The notes under the pieces were generated by a model. The model was given only the letters and a program-made list of their open reading frames with translations. It searched no databases and was not told the DNA's origin. The position numbers and the translations under genes were made by a program. This document shows positions 6,528-11,843 of a stretch of 11,843 nt of DNA, piece after piece. Each line of letters starts with the position of its first letter. Positions within the stretch are counted from its first letter, which is position 1. The DNA comes from JANLTP01 sp031363055 (lineage in GTDB: Bacteria; Pseudomonadota; Gammaproteobacteria; Burkholderiales; Burkholderiaceae_E), in contig JANLTP010000004.1 in the NCBI GenBank assembly GCA_031363055.1, positions 1-11,843 of the forward strand, given 5' to 3'.

Positions 6528-8320
6528 GGCGCGTCGCTGGCCAACTGTTCAAGCAATTTCTGAAAAGCCTCGACAGCCAGTTGGGTATCGTCATTGCTGA
6601 TCGCTTCGAGCGGATTGTGGCTGATTCCCGAATTCAACCCGCGCATCAGCAACATCGCTTGCGGCATGATCTCATGCATCTTCATGGCGTCATGGCCGGC
6701 GCCGCTGGCCATGCGATGAATCGGCAGTCCGAGTGCGGCAACCGCGCGTTCCCAGCGTGCCTGCCACGGTGCCGCGCTCGGTGCCGCTGCAATTCGCATG
6801 GTTTCTTCGAGCTCGTAGCGTACGCCACGGCGCTCGCAGATTTGACTCAGCGCGTTGATCACATCCTGGATGCAGGCGTCGCGCACTGCGTCGGTCGTTG
6901 CGCGAATATCGAGGCTGAACTTGCATCGGCCCGGCACCACGTTGATCGAACCATTGGGTACTTCGAGCATGCCCAGCGTGCCGACCGTGTTGGGTGACTC
7001 TGAGGCGCGTTTCTCCAGGTAAAGTACGAGTTCAGCGGCTGCGGCCGCGGCATCGCGACGGCTGCCCATAGGCGTCGTACCGGCGTGGCTAGCCGTGCCG
7101 ATGATTTCGCCGTGATAGCGCACGCTGCCATTGATCGAGGTCACCACCCCGAGCGGCAAATCCAGTTCGTTGAGCACCGGGCCCTGTTCAATATGCAACT
7201 CGACGAAGCCCAGATAGTTGTCAGCCTGCCGTGCGATACCGGCGATTTCATCGACTTGCAAACCTGCAACCTGCATCGCCGCGCGCAGGCTCACGCCGCT
7301 CGCGTCTTTTTGATCCAGCCAGGCCGGATTGAATTGCCCGGTCAGGGCGCTGGCGGCCAGAAAGGACGCCTTGTATCGCTGGCCTTCCTCTTCTGAGAAA
7401 CCGATCACCTCCAGCCCATACGGCAGTCGCCGCCCCAAGCGGTGAAGCTCACGAACGCAGAGCATGGGCACCAGGATGCCGAGTCGCCCGTCGTACTTGC
7501 CGGCATTTCTAACCGTGTCGTAGTGGCTACCGGTCAGCAAGCGGCGCGTCGAAGCGTCAGCAACGGCACCACGACCAGCCACACCATAAAAGACGCCGAC
7601 CACGTTACCGACCGCGTCGATTCTGACTTCGTCGAAGCCACAGTCGTGCATCCATTGACTCAACAGTTTCGCGCAAGCGCGATGGGCTTCGGTCAGATAG
7701 GTGACGGTGAGCTGACCGCGTTCGGCATAGGCAGAGTCCGAATACTTCGACAGGTCCTCGGCCCAATCCCAGATCTGATTACCGAGATCGGGCGTCAATC
7801 CGAATTTGTCGTTCAGACGCAGTTCGGCCACCCGATGAATATTGCGCAGGCATTCGGCCAGCTCAAAATCCGGATGATTCTCGAGGCGTCGCTCAAAGGT
7901 AGCGATGATCTCTGCGCGCGATAAACCCAGCCCGCGCGGGCCGCGAACGGCGAGAATGAAGGGAAAGCCGAACTTGCGGTTGTAGTCAGCATTTAATTGC
8001 TGCAACTTGGCAAACTCGTGCGGGCTGCAATCGGTCAGCCCGGCTTTGTTCTGTTCGTTGCTCGACTCGGCCGTCAGACTCTTGGCTACCATGGCCTTGC
8101 CCGCCAATTCCGGGTGTGCGCGAATCAATTGCAGTTGCACCTCCTTGCCGGCATTTCGCACCACCTGTGCCATCGCCAGTTTGAGTTGGGCGTGACTTAA
8201 GAATGGTCGCTTCGAAGCCGCCTGCGTGGCGATCCACGGTGAGTGTTCGTAGGTTCCCTCCAGCAGGGCCGAGAACTCATCAGCACTGGCGGCGTTCAAT
8301 TGGTCAAGCGAAAGCGTCAA
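6524..8320 (-). CDS. Bifunctional OHCU decarboxylase (UraD) / allantoate amidohydrolase (AllC)
   Basis: This is a 598-residue fusion. Residues 1 to about 165 are UraD, which decarboxylates 2-oxo-4-hydroxy-4-carboxy-5-ureidoimidazoline to S-allantoin: SLDQLNAASADEF, YEHSPWIA, RAHPELAGK with catalytic His69, and FGFPFILAVRG (117-127). From about residue 185 follows AllC, an M20 amidohydrolase that converts allantoate to ureidoglycine, CO2 and ammonia. Its metal set is intact: His266/Asp268 (GSHYDTV), Asp277 (GKYDGRLG), Glu310-312 (SEEEG), His376 (ELHIEQG), plus His543 and His568 (SGISHNP). Such fusions are known in Burkholderiales. The frame stays open upstream to 8446, but those 42 residues have no UraD similarity and overlap the regulator gene, so TTG 8320 (with a weak GGA upstream) is preferred. 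UraD and AllC work two steps apart; allantoinase, between them, is not encoded here. Confidence 0.92.
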   Translation of the reverse strand: MTLSLDQLNAASADEFSALLEGTYEHSPWIATQAASKRPFLSHAQLKLAMAQVVRNAGKEVQLQLIRAHPELAGKAMVAKSLTAESSNEQNKAGLTDCSPHEFAKLQQLNADYNRKFGFPFILAVRGPRGLGLSRAEIIATFERRLENHPDFELAECLRNIHRVAELRLNDKFGLTPDLGNQIWDWAEDLSKYSDSAYAERGQLTVTYLTEAHRACAKLLSQWMHDCGFDEVRIDAVGNVVGVFYGVAGRGAVADASTRRLLTGSHYDTVRNAGKYDGRLGILVPMLCVRELHRLGRRLPYGLEVIGFSEEEGQRYKASFLAASALTGQFNPAWLDQKDASGVSLRAAMQVAGLQVDEIAGIARQADNYLGFVELHIEQGPVLNELDLPLGVVTSINGSVRYHGEIIGTASHAGTTPMGSRRDAAAAAAELVLYLEKRASESPNTVGTLGMLEVPNGSINVVPGRCKFSLDIRATTDAVRDACIQDVINALSQICERRGVRYELEETMRIAAAPSAAPWQARWERAVAALGLPIHRMASGAGHDAMKMHEIMPQAMLLMRGLNSGISHNPLEAISNDDTQLAVEAFQKLLEQLASDAP

Positions 8321-8370
8321 GATTTTGATTCCGAAAGAAGTGCGCCCCCAGACCTGCCGCTTCGCGTCAG

Positions 8371-8386
8371 GCCCCCCGAGGGGGTC
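8371..8386. terminator. GC-rich hairpin between regulator gene and UraD-AllC gene
   Basis: GGCCCCC-CGA-GGGGGTC can fold into a 7-bp stem (including one G-U pair) with a 3-nt loop. It lies just beyond the stop of the GntR gene and about 50 bp before the UraD-AllC start. There is no T-run, so if it acts it would attenuate or stabilise transcript between the two genes rather than terminate efficiently. The remaining bases of the 97-bp gap (8321-8417) show nothing else clear. Confidence 0.3.
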
Positions 8387-8417
8387 AAGGAAACTTGGGA
8401 AATCGTACACAGAGGCA

Positions 8418-9113
8418 TTATGGTGCGCCGCGTAGCACAGCGGCAAGATCAGTATCTTGCGGATTCAGCGTCAGGTTTTGTTCGACATTATTAAGGTGAT
8501 GACTCATCAGTCGGGCAGCCGCCTTGGCATCGCCGCGCTCGAGCGCGTCCACGATGCGTTCATGTTCATCTTGCGAATGCTGGGCCGAGTGCGTCGATTG
8601 ATACATCAGTGAGATTAATGATGATCGGCTCAATAGATCGGATAACAGGTCAGCCAGTACCTGGTTGCCCATCATGCGCGCCAGCACGATATGAAAATCA
8701 GCCAGCAAACGGGTACGACCCGACACATCGGTACGTTTGACCGCCTCGCGTTCGGCGCGCAAGTGGGCGCGCAGCTCGCTGATCTGGGCGACGCTGATGT
8801 GCGCGGCGAGTTGCCGCACCAACGCTGTCTCTAGAATGCCGCGAACGGCAAACACCTGTTGCGCTTCGGCGACGCTGGGCTTGGCGACAAACGCGCCCCG
8901 CGCCGGTTCAAGCAAGACCAGCCGATCGCGACTGAGCTGGTTCAGCGCCTGGCGAACGACGGTCCGCGACACCTTGAACACATCGGCGATTTTCTGCTCG
9001 GCCAGCTTGGTGCCCGGCATCAAGCGCCGCTCGACGATGGCCTCGGTGATGGACTCGACAATCCGGGCGGTACTGCCGTTGGGCAGTGCAGCGTGGGCGT
9101 CAAAGTCTTGCAA
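8418..9113 (-). CDS. GntR family transcriptional regulator, FadR/FCD subfamily
   Basis: This 231-residue (from TTG 9113) regulator has an N-terminal winged helix, about residues 15-78: IVESITEAIVERRLMPGTKL, EQKIADVFKVSRTVVRQAL as the recognition region, and GAFVAKPS as the wing end. An all-helical FCD ligand domain follows (about 85-215), with the usual histidines: FH141 in LADFHIVLARMMGN, His184 in DEHERIVDALERGD and His205/206 in RLMSHHLNNV, which typically bind a metal that holds a carboxylate ligand. It is divergent from the HIUase-PuuD-permease genes and heads the UraD-AllC operon, so it is the likely regulator of both, with a urate-pathway intermediate as effector (inference). The start is uncertain. 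TTG 9113 has only a weak GGA upstream, while a strong AGGAG stands before an in-frame ATC at 9134. No ATG or GTG start is available before the upstream stop. Confidence 0.88.
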   Translation of the reverse strand: MQDFDAHAALPNGSTARIVESITEAIVERRLMPGTKLAEQKIADVFKVSRTVVRQALNQLSRDRLVLLEPARGAFVAKPSVAEAQQVFAVRGILETALVRQLAAHISVAQISELRAHLRAEREAVKRTDVSGRTRLLADFHIVLARMMGNQVLADLLSDLLSRSSLISLMYQSTHSAQHSQDEHERIVDALERGDAKAAARLMSHHLNNVEQNLTLNPQDTDLAAVLRGAP

Positions 9114-9140
9114 ACTGGCACGTCCGCGGCTGATGGCGGG

Positions 9141-9145
9141 CTCCT
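9141..9145 (-). promoter_or_regulatory. Strong Shine-Dalgarno AGGAG facing an ATC codon
   Basis: On the minus strand AGGAG is followed after 6 nt by ATC (9134-9132), which is in frame with the GntR regulator seven codons before its TTG 9113. The spacing is ideal for initiation, yet ATC is a very rare start. Either the gene uses AUC, or the consensus base is wrong, or the SD is incidental and TTG is used. Confidence 0.45.
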
Positions 9146-9187
9146 AAAGGTGAATCCTGAAACGGCGAACCTCAAAACGGCGCAATC

Positions 9188-9226
9188 CACAATTGTGTGT
9201 TCAATTATTGATATAAAGTGTATACA
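9188..9226. promoter_or_regulatory. Three palindromes in the divergent GntR/HIUase promoter region (candidate operators)
   Basis: The regulator-HIUase intergenic region contains three perfect palindromes in a row: CACAATTGTG (9188-9197), TCAATTATTGA (9201-9211) and TGTATACA (9219-9226). The last resembles the TNGTATACNA-type sites bound by many FCD GntR regulators. It also contains TATACA, a fair plus-strand -10 box with a weak -35 (TGTTCA, 9198-9203, 17-nt spacing). A regulator bound there would block the HIUase-PuuD promoter and could also affect its own divergent promoter. Binding is inferred, not shown. Confidence 0.5.
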
Positions 9227-9263
9227 ATCTGAACGGAAATAGCAACGTTTGGAGAAATCAGCG

Positions 9264-9620
9264 ATGGGACATCTGAGTACGCATGTGCTCGACACGATGC
9301 ACGGCGGCCCGGCCGTTGGCATGAAAGTTGCACTCCAACGAGCCAACGCCGACCAGTTCGAAAACCTCCGAACGCTGACCTTGAATCAGGATGGTCGCAA
9401 TGATGGCGGTCCGCTGCTGGACTCAAAATCAATGGCCGTTGGTCGTTATCGTTTGTTATTCGAGGTCGCGTTGTATTTTCGTTCACGAGGAGTTGATTTG
9501 CCGGATCCCGCTTTTCTCGATGTGGTCGTGTTGGACTTTGGCATTGCCGATGTCAACGGTCATTATCATGTTCCGCTTCTGGTGACGCCCTGGGCGTATT
9601 CAACTTATCGCGGTTCCTGA
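9264..9620 (+). CDS. uraH: 5-hydroxyisourate hydrolase (transthyretin-like)
   Basis: This 118-residue enzyme hydrolyses 5-hydroxyisourate, the product of urate oxidation, to OHCU. The active-site set is complete: His7 in LSTHVLD, Arg45 in QDGRNDGG, His102 in GHYHVPLL and the C-terminal signature YRGS (115-118) that separates hydrolases from true transthyretins. The length is standard for cytoplasmic bacterial enzymes and there is no signal peptide. ATG 9264 was chosen because GGAG lies 9 bases upstream and the family N-terminus MGHLSTHVLD fits; an in-frame TTG at 9249 would place the start inside that ribosome binding site. It is the first gene of the plus-strand operon, 28 bp ahead of the urate oxidase that makes its substrate. 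It is also called hiuH or pucM. Confidence 0.96.
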   Translation: MGHLSTHVLDTMHGGPAVGMKVALQRANADQFENLRTLTLNQDGRNDGGPLLDSKSMAVGRYRLLFEVALYFRSRGVDLPDPAFLDVVVLDFGIADVNGHYHVPLLVTPWAYSTYRGS

Positions 9621-9648
9621 GCGAACCCGAGCAAACCGAGCTAACCGT

Positions 9649-10863
9649 ATGGACACTTATCTGCTTGACTGGGCCAACCTGATGCTGCGCTGGACCCATG
9701 TCATTGTTGCGATTGCCTGGATTGGCTCGTCATTCTATTTTGTGTTCCTCGACAACAGCCTGACCAAACCGCAGAGCTCGGAGTTGTTGAACCGGGGCGT
9801 CGACGGCGAACTGTGGGCGGTCCACGGCGGTGGCTTTTACAACCCGCAAAAATACGTGCTTGCGCCCAAACAATTGCCGGAACATTTGCACTGGTTTTAC
9901 TGGGAAGCCTATTCAACCTGGCTGACCGGTTTTGCCTTGTTTACGGTGTTGTACTTGTTCAACGCGGGCACCTTTCTGATCGACAAGAGTGTCTATGACT
10001 GGTCGCCGGCGGTAGCGATCGTGACCTCACTGGTGTTTCTGGTGGCTTTCTGGTTTGTTTACGACGTCATTTGCCGGGTCTTCGGTCAGAAGAAAAACGG
10101 CGAGTTGATGGTGGCTCTGGCGGTGACCGTGTTTATCATTCTCGCGTCCTGGCTCGCCTGCCATTTGTTTGCCGGTCGCGCTGCCTTTTTGCTGGTCGGT
10201 GCGATGATCGCCACGACCATGAGTGCCAATGTGTTCGTCTGGATCATTCCGGGCCAACGCAGCGTCATCGCGCAGATGAGAGCGGGTCAGCCGGTAGATC
10301 CGATCCACGGCTTTCGGGGCAAGCAGCGCAGCGTTCACAACACCTACTTCACTTTGCCGGTGCTGGTCGCGATGATGTCGAACCATTACGGCTGGCTCTA
10401 TCAGGGCAAATACAACTGGCTCGTATTGGTGCTGCTGATGCTCGCGGGTGCACTGATTCGCCACAGCTTTGTCGCGCGCCATCGTGCACTGGTGCAGGGC
10501 AGGCGCGTGCCCTGGGAGCATGCCATCGTGGGCACGGTGCTGTTAGTCGGCCTGGCCATCTGGCTGGCGCCGCCGCCGTCAACCGCCACGGTGACTATGG
10601 CGGGTGGCATTCCGCCTGCGGCGGTGAGCTCAGTGGAAATCAAGGCACTGATCGAGCAGCGTTGTCTGATGTGCCATAACGCCGCAATGGCTCAAAAAAA
10701 TGTCGCGCTGCATACGCCGCAATTGATCAAGCAGCATGCCCAGAGCATCTACCAACAAGTGTCGGTGCTCAAGCTCATGCCGTTTAACAACGCAACCCAG
10801 ATTACCGACGCGGAACGTGTTCAGTTCAAGCGTTGGTTCGAGGCCGGTGCGCCGACCGAATGA
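9649..10863 (+). CDS. puuD: Membrane urate oxidase with C-terminal cytochrome c domain (PuuD)
   Basis: This 404-residue integral membrane protein oxidises urate to 5-hydroxyisourate and passes electrons to a cytochrome rather than directly to O2, replacing soluble uricase. Residues 1-310 hold about eight hydrophobic segments (for example 12-34, 89-106, 119-140, 152-172, 179-200, 235-250, 255-271, 292-307), with PuuD-type strings WTHVIVAIAWIGSSFYFVFL, ELWAVHGGGFY and LHWFYWEAYSTW. The C-terminal domain has one haem c site, CLMCH (339-343), and a likely axial Met377 in KLMPFNN. The topology implies a periplasmic cytochrome domain. The ATG has only a weak ribosome binding site. The length matches full-size family members, so the domain is not truncated. 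It sits between HIUase (28 bp) and the permease start (44 bp), as expected for a urate operon. Confidence 0.95.
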   Translation: MDTYLLDWANLMLRWTHVIVAIAWIGSSFYFVFLDNSLTKPQSSELLNRGVDGELWAVHGGGFYNPQKYVLAPKQLPEHLHWFYWEAYSTWLTGFALFTVLYLFNAGTFLIDKSVYDWSPAVAIVTSLVFLVAFWFVYDVICRVFGQKKNGELMVALAVTVFIILASWLACHLFAGRAAFLLVGAMIATTMSANVFVWIIPGQRSVIAQMRAGQPVDPIHGFRGKQRSVHNTYFTLPVLVAMMSNHYGWLYQGKYNWLVLVLLMLAGALIRHSFVARHRALVQGRRVPWEHAIVGTVLLVGLAIWLAPPPSTATVTMAGGIPPAAVSSVEIKALIEQRCLMCHNAAMAQKNVALHTPQLIKQHAQSIYQQVSVLKLMPFNNATQITDAERVQFKRWFEAGAPTE

Positions 10864-10907
10864 TCGGTCCACCCGAAATTCATCACTCAAAATGAGAGAG
10901 GTCTGAA

Positions 10908-11120
10908 ATGAGTACTGCTTCCGTACATGCGGTGGACGAAAAGCTGCCGCCCGCTCGACTGACCGCGCTCGGCCTGCAACATGTTCTGGTCATGTATGCC
11001 GGTGCCGTGGCCGTGCCACTGATCATCGGGCGCGCGCTCAAACTGTCTCCTGAACAAGTAGCGATGTTGATCTCCGCCGACTTGCTTTGCTGCGGCATTG
11101 CGACGCTGATTCAATCGCTC
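10908..11120 (+). pseudogene. N-terminal fragment of NCS2 urate/xanthine permease
   Basis: Only the first about 71 codons of the permease are present, covering the amphipathic start and two membrane segments (about 22-42 and 50-70). GIATLIQSLG is normally followed by a cytoplasmic turn and the G-rich V-x-G-x-T-F segment, neither of which appears. In sense and spacing it is the third gene of the urate operon, so the natural copy is probably an intact urate or xanthine importer (UacT/XanQ-like). The truncation may be biological or an artefact of sequence assembly. Confidence 0.65.
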
Positions 11121-11678
11121 GGTCAGACCTCGTTGCAAGCGCAGATGCGTCCGATCAACACGCCGCAAATGAATGACGCCTATGGCCGCGCCCAAGGCTT
11201 GCGCGAACTCATCAGCCAGGCGCAAAACGCCAATCAAACGCTGATCATCGCCGACCTGCCCGGCACACAATCCGTAGCCCTGGGCGCGGCCATGGCCGAC
11301 ACGGCGGAACTCGTGCCCGGCTTCGACAACTGGCCGCACCCGCTCGGCGTCGTCAAAGCGCACGAGACCCTGGGCGCGCTGGTTTATTACGCCAACGAAA
11401 TCAGCGAGAAGAAATCCAAGCTGAAAGAAAACGCGCCCGCACTGTTGCTGCTCGACAGCAACCGGCTGACGCCGTATCAAGACGAAGACACGCAATTCGA
11501 CAATCGCTTTCTGGCCAAGGCGCTGCCCGCCGATCAACTGAAGCAGCGCGGCATTCAAAACATCCTGTATGTCGTCAAAGACGGCACGCAGCAAAACGAA
11601 CTCGACGACCTCAATGAAGATTTCGTCGAATGGCAAAAGCAAGGCATCGGCGTGCGTCTGCTGCGGCTGAGCGATTGA
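10908..11678 (+). CDS. Chimeric ORF: NCS2 urate/xanthine permease N-terminus fused to an unrelated protein
   Basis: A 256-residue frame starts at ATG 10908 with a good AGG 6 bases upstream. Residues 1 to about 71 match the start of nucleobase:cation symporter-2 permeases (xanthine/urate transporters): RLTALGLQHVLVMYAGAVAV, PLIIGRALKLSPEQVAMLIS, ADLLCCGIATLIQSLG. In an intact permease of about 450 residues, more membrane helices should follow. Instead the text turns soluble (QTSLQAQMRPINTPQ, then IIADLPGTQSVALGAAMADT, ELVPGFDNWPHPLGVVKAHE, ALLLLDSNRLTPYQDEDTQF) and ends at LRLSD. The switch falls at a 20-bp sequence that is repeated inverted at 11669-11688. The fused product is unlikely to be a working transporter. 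Operon position after PuuD fits a urate permease whose remaining part is absent here. Confidence 0.6.
   Translation: MSTASVHAVDEKLPPARLTALGLQHVLVMYAGAVAVPLIIGRALKLSPEQVAMLISADLLCCGIATLIQSLGQTSLQAQMRPINTPQMNDAYGRAQGLRELISQAQNANQTLIIADLPGTQSVALGAAMADTAELVPGFDNWPHPLGVVKAHETLGALVYYANEISEKKSKLKENAPALLLLDSNRLTPYQDEDTQFDNRFLAKALPADQLKQRGIQNILYVVKDGTQQNELDDLNEDFVEWQKQGIGVRLLRLSD
11101..11120 (+). repeat. Left copy of perfect 20-bp inverted repeat
   Basis: CGACGCTGATTCAATCGCTC occurs here, and its exact reverse complement occurs at 11669-11688; the bases flanking the 20-mer do not match. It codes TLIQSL in the permease frame and marks the point where the permease text ends. Confidence 0.9.
11101..11678 (+). 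CDS. Conserved hypothetical protein, C-terminal part (displaced)
   Basis: About 190 residues of an unrecognised soluble protein occupy the 3' part of the chimeric frame. Alternating hydrophobic strands and helices are visible: TLIIADLPGTQSVALGAA, PALLLLDSNRL and NILYVVKDG look like beta strands of an alpha/beta fold. DDLNEDFVEWQKQGIGVRLL reads like a final helix plus strand. No catalytic motif is recognised. Its likely upstream half is coded on the opposite strand at 11669-11842: both halves read the shared 20-bp sequence in the same codon phase (TLIQSL), so joined they give one continuous frame. The TGA at 11676 lies inside the right copy of the repeat and may or may not be the natural stop. 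No function is proposed. Confidence 0.55.
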
Positions 11679-11688
11679 ATCAGCGTCG
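11669..11688 (-). repeat. Right copy of perfect 20-bp inverted repeat
   Basis: This is the reverse complement of 11101-11120, 548 bp from its partner. It contains the TGA that ends the chimeric frame and marks the point where the coding text changes to the opposite strand. Confidence 0.9.
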
Positions 11689-11842
11689 GCACAAAGAACG
11701 GCTGCCAGGCACTGCTGCGCGGTTGATAAATCGTAATCAGATAATTGGGATCATAGGCCGGCCACGGTTTGCTTTGGCTGTCGGTCGAAACCGAGCCGTC
11801 AAAGGCGAGCGGCTTGTCAGTCGAGCCGATGTTCCAACCCGA
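11669..11842 (-). CDS. Conserved hypothetical protein, internal/N-terminal part (partial, runs off the right edge)
   Basis: The minus strand is open from the right edge. It reads SGWNIGSTDKPLAFDGS, then STDSQSKPWPAYDPNYL, ITIYQPRSSAWQPFFVP and TLIQSL, a well-formed protein text rich in Trp, Tyr and Pro. Past 11669 the frame continues antisense over the other half to a stop at 11555, but that extension (SRSRRTPMPCF...) looks like shadow sequence. The real continuation is probably the sequence after 11120 on the plus strand. The start codon lies outside the window and the family is not recognised. Confidence 0.5.
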
Positions 11843-11843
11843 C

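Noticed and set aside
8321..8446. Longer form of the UraD-AllC protein (640 residues) starting at 8446
   Set aside because: The extra 42 residues show no UraD similarity, overlap the end of the regulator gene and cover the GC-rich hairpin; the UraD domain begins right after TTG 8320.
9249..9263. TTG start at 9249 for 5-hydroxyisourate hydrolase
   Set aside because: The codon overlaps the GGAG that serves ATG 9264, and family members begin with the HLSTHVLD segment directly after the Met.
10887..11642. 251-residue minus-strand open frame across the permease and hypothetical region
   Set aside because: It is antisense to recognisable protein text on the plus strand, its own translation resembles no family, and its composition is typical of a shadow frame.
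11121..11668. Simple invertible (phase-variable) segment between the two 20-bp repeats
   Set aside because: Flipping the segment would join the permease to antisense sequence (SRSRRTPMP...) and would not restore a permease, so a switch between two functional states is not supported. No recombinase gene is present.

Overview
The window looks like a chromosomal fragment of a moderately GC-rich proteobacterium. A Burkholderiales-type betaproteobacterium is most likely; a gammaproteobacterium is possible. This rests on the fused UraD-AllC protein, the membrane urate oxidase PuuD, the FCD-type GntR regulator and the codon use. No rRNA, tRNA, CRISPR array or intact insertion sequence was seen. Both ends cut through genes.

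Region 1 (2-3574) is a small catabolic module. It starts with the 3' part of a Baeyer-Villiger-type flavin monooxygenase. A thiolase-like protein without the classical nucleophilic cysteine and a zinc-ribbon/OB-fold DUF35 protein follow, both packed within a few bases. A convergent alpha/beta hydrolase closes the module. Together they suggest oxidation of a ketone to an ester, ester hydrolysis, and carbon-carbon cleavage of an acyl-CoA by a thiolase-like/DUF35 pair. The substrate cannot be read from the sequence.

Region 2 (3575-4124) has no intact gene. It carries a recognisable fragment of an AlbA_2/HATPase_c_4-type regulator ('RecG C-terminal-like') that ends abruptly, next to an AT-richer stretch with a short inverted repeat.

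Region 3 (4125-11120) is a divergent urate-degradation locus. On the minus strand, read from high to low coordinates, lie a GntR/FCD regulator, a UraD-AllC fusion (OHCU decarboxylase plus allantoate amidohydrolase), an M20-family protein with several canonical metal ligands missing, and a D-2-hydroxyacid dehydrogenase. On the plus strand lie 5-hydroxyisourate hydrolase, urate oxidase PuuD with its C-terminal cytochrome c domain, and the start of an NCS2 urate/xanthine permease. The shared intergenic region holds three consecutive palindromes, which are good candidate operators. The steps covered are urate uptake, urate to 5-hydroxyisourate (PuuD), to OHCU (HIUase), to S-allantoin (UraD), then allantoate to ureidoglycine (AllC). 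Allantoinase is not in the window. The second M20 protein and the dehydrogenase may handle ureidoglycine/ureidoglycolate and glyoxylate; that is inference.

Region 4 (11101-11843) is anomalous. After about 71 residues the permease switches in frame into an unrelated soluble protein. That protein's probable upstream half lies on the opposite strand at the right edge. A perfect 20-bp inverted repeat (11101-11120 and 11669-11688) marks both junctions. This is either a rearrangement or, quite possibly, a chimeric-assembly or amplification artefact, so the permease should not be read as a real 256-residue protein.
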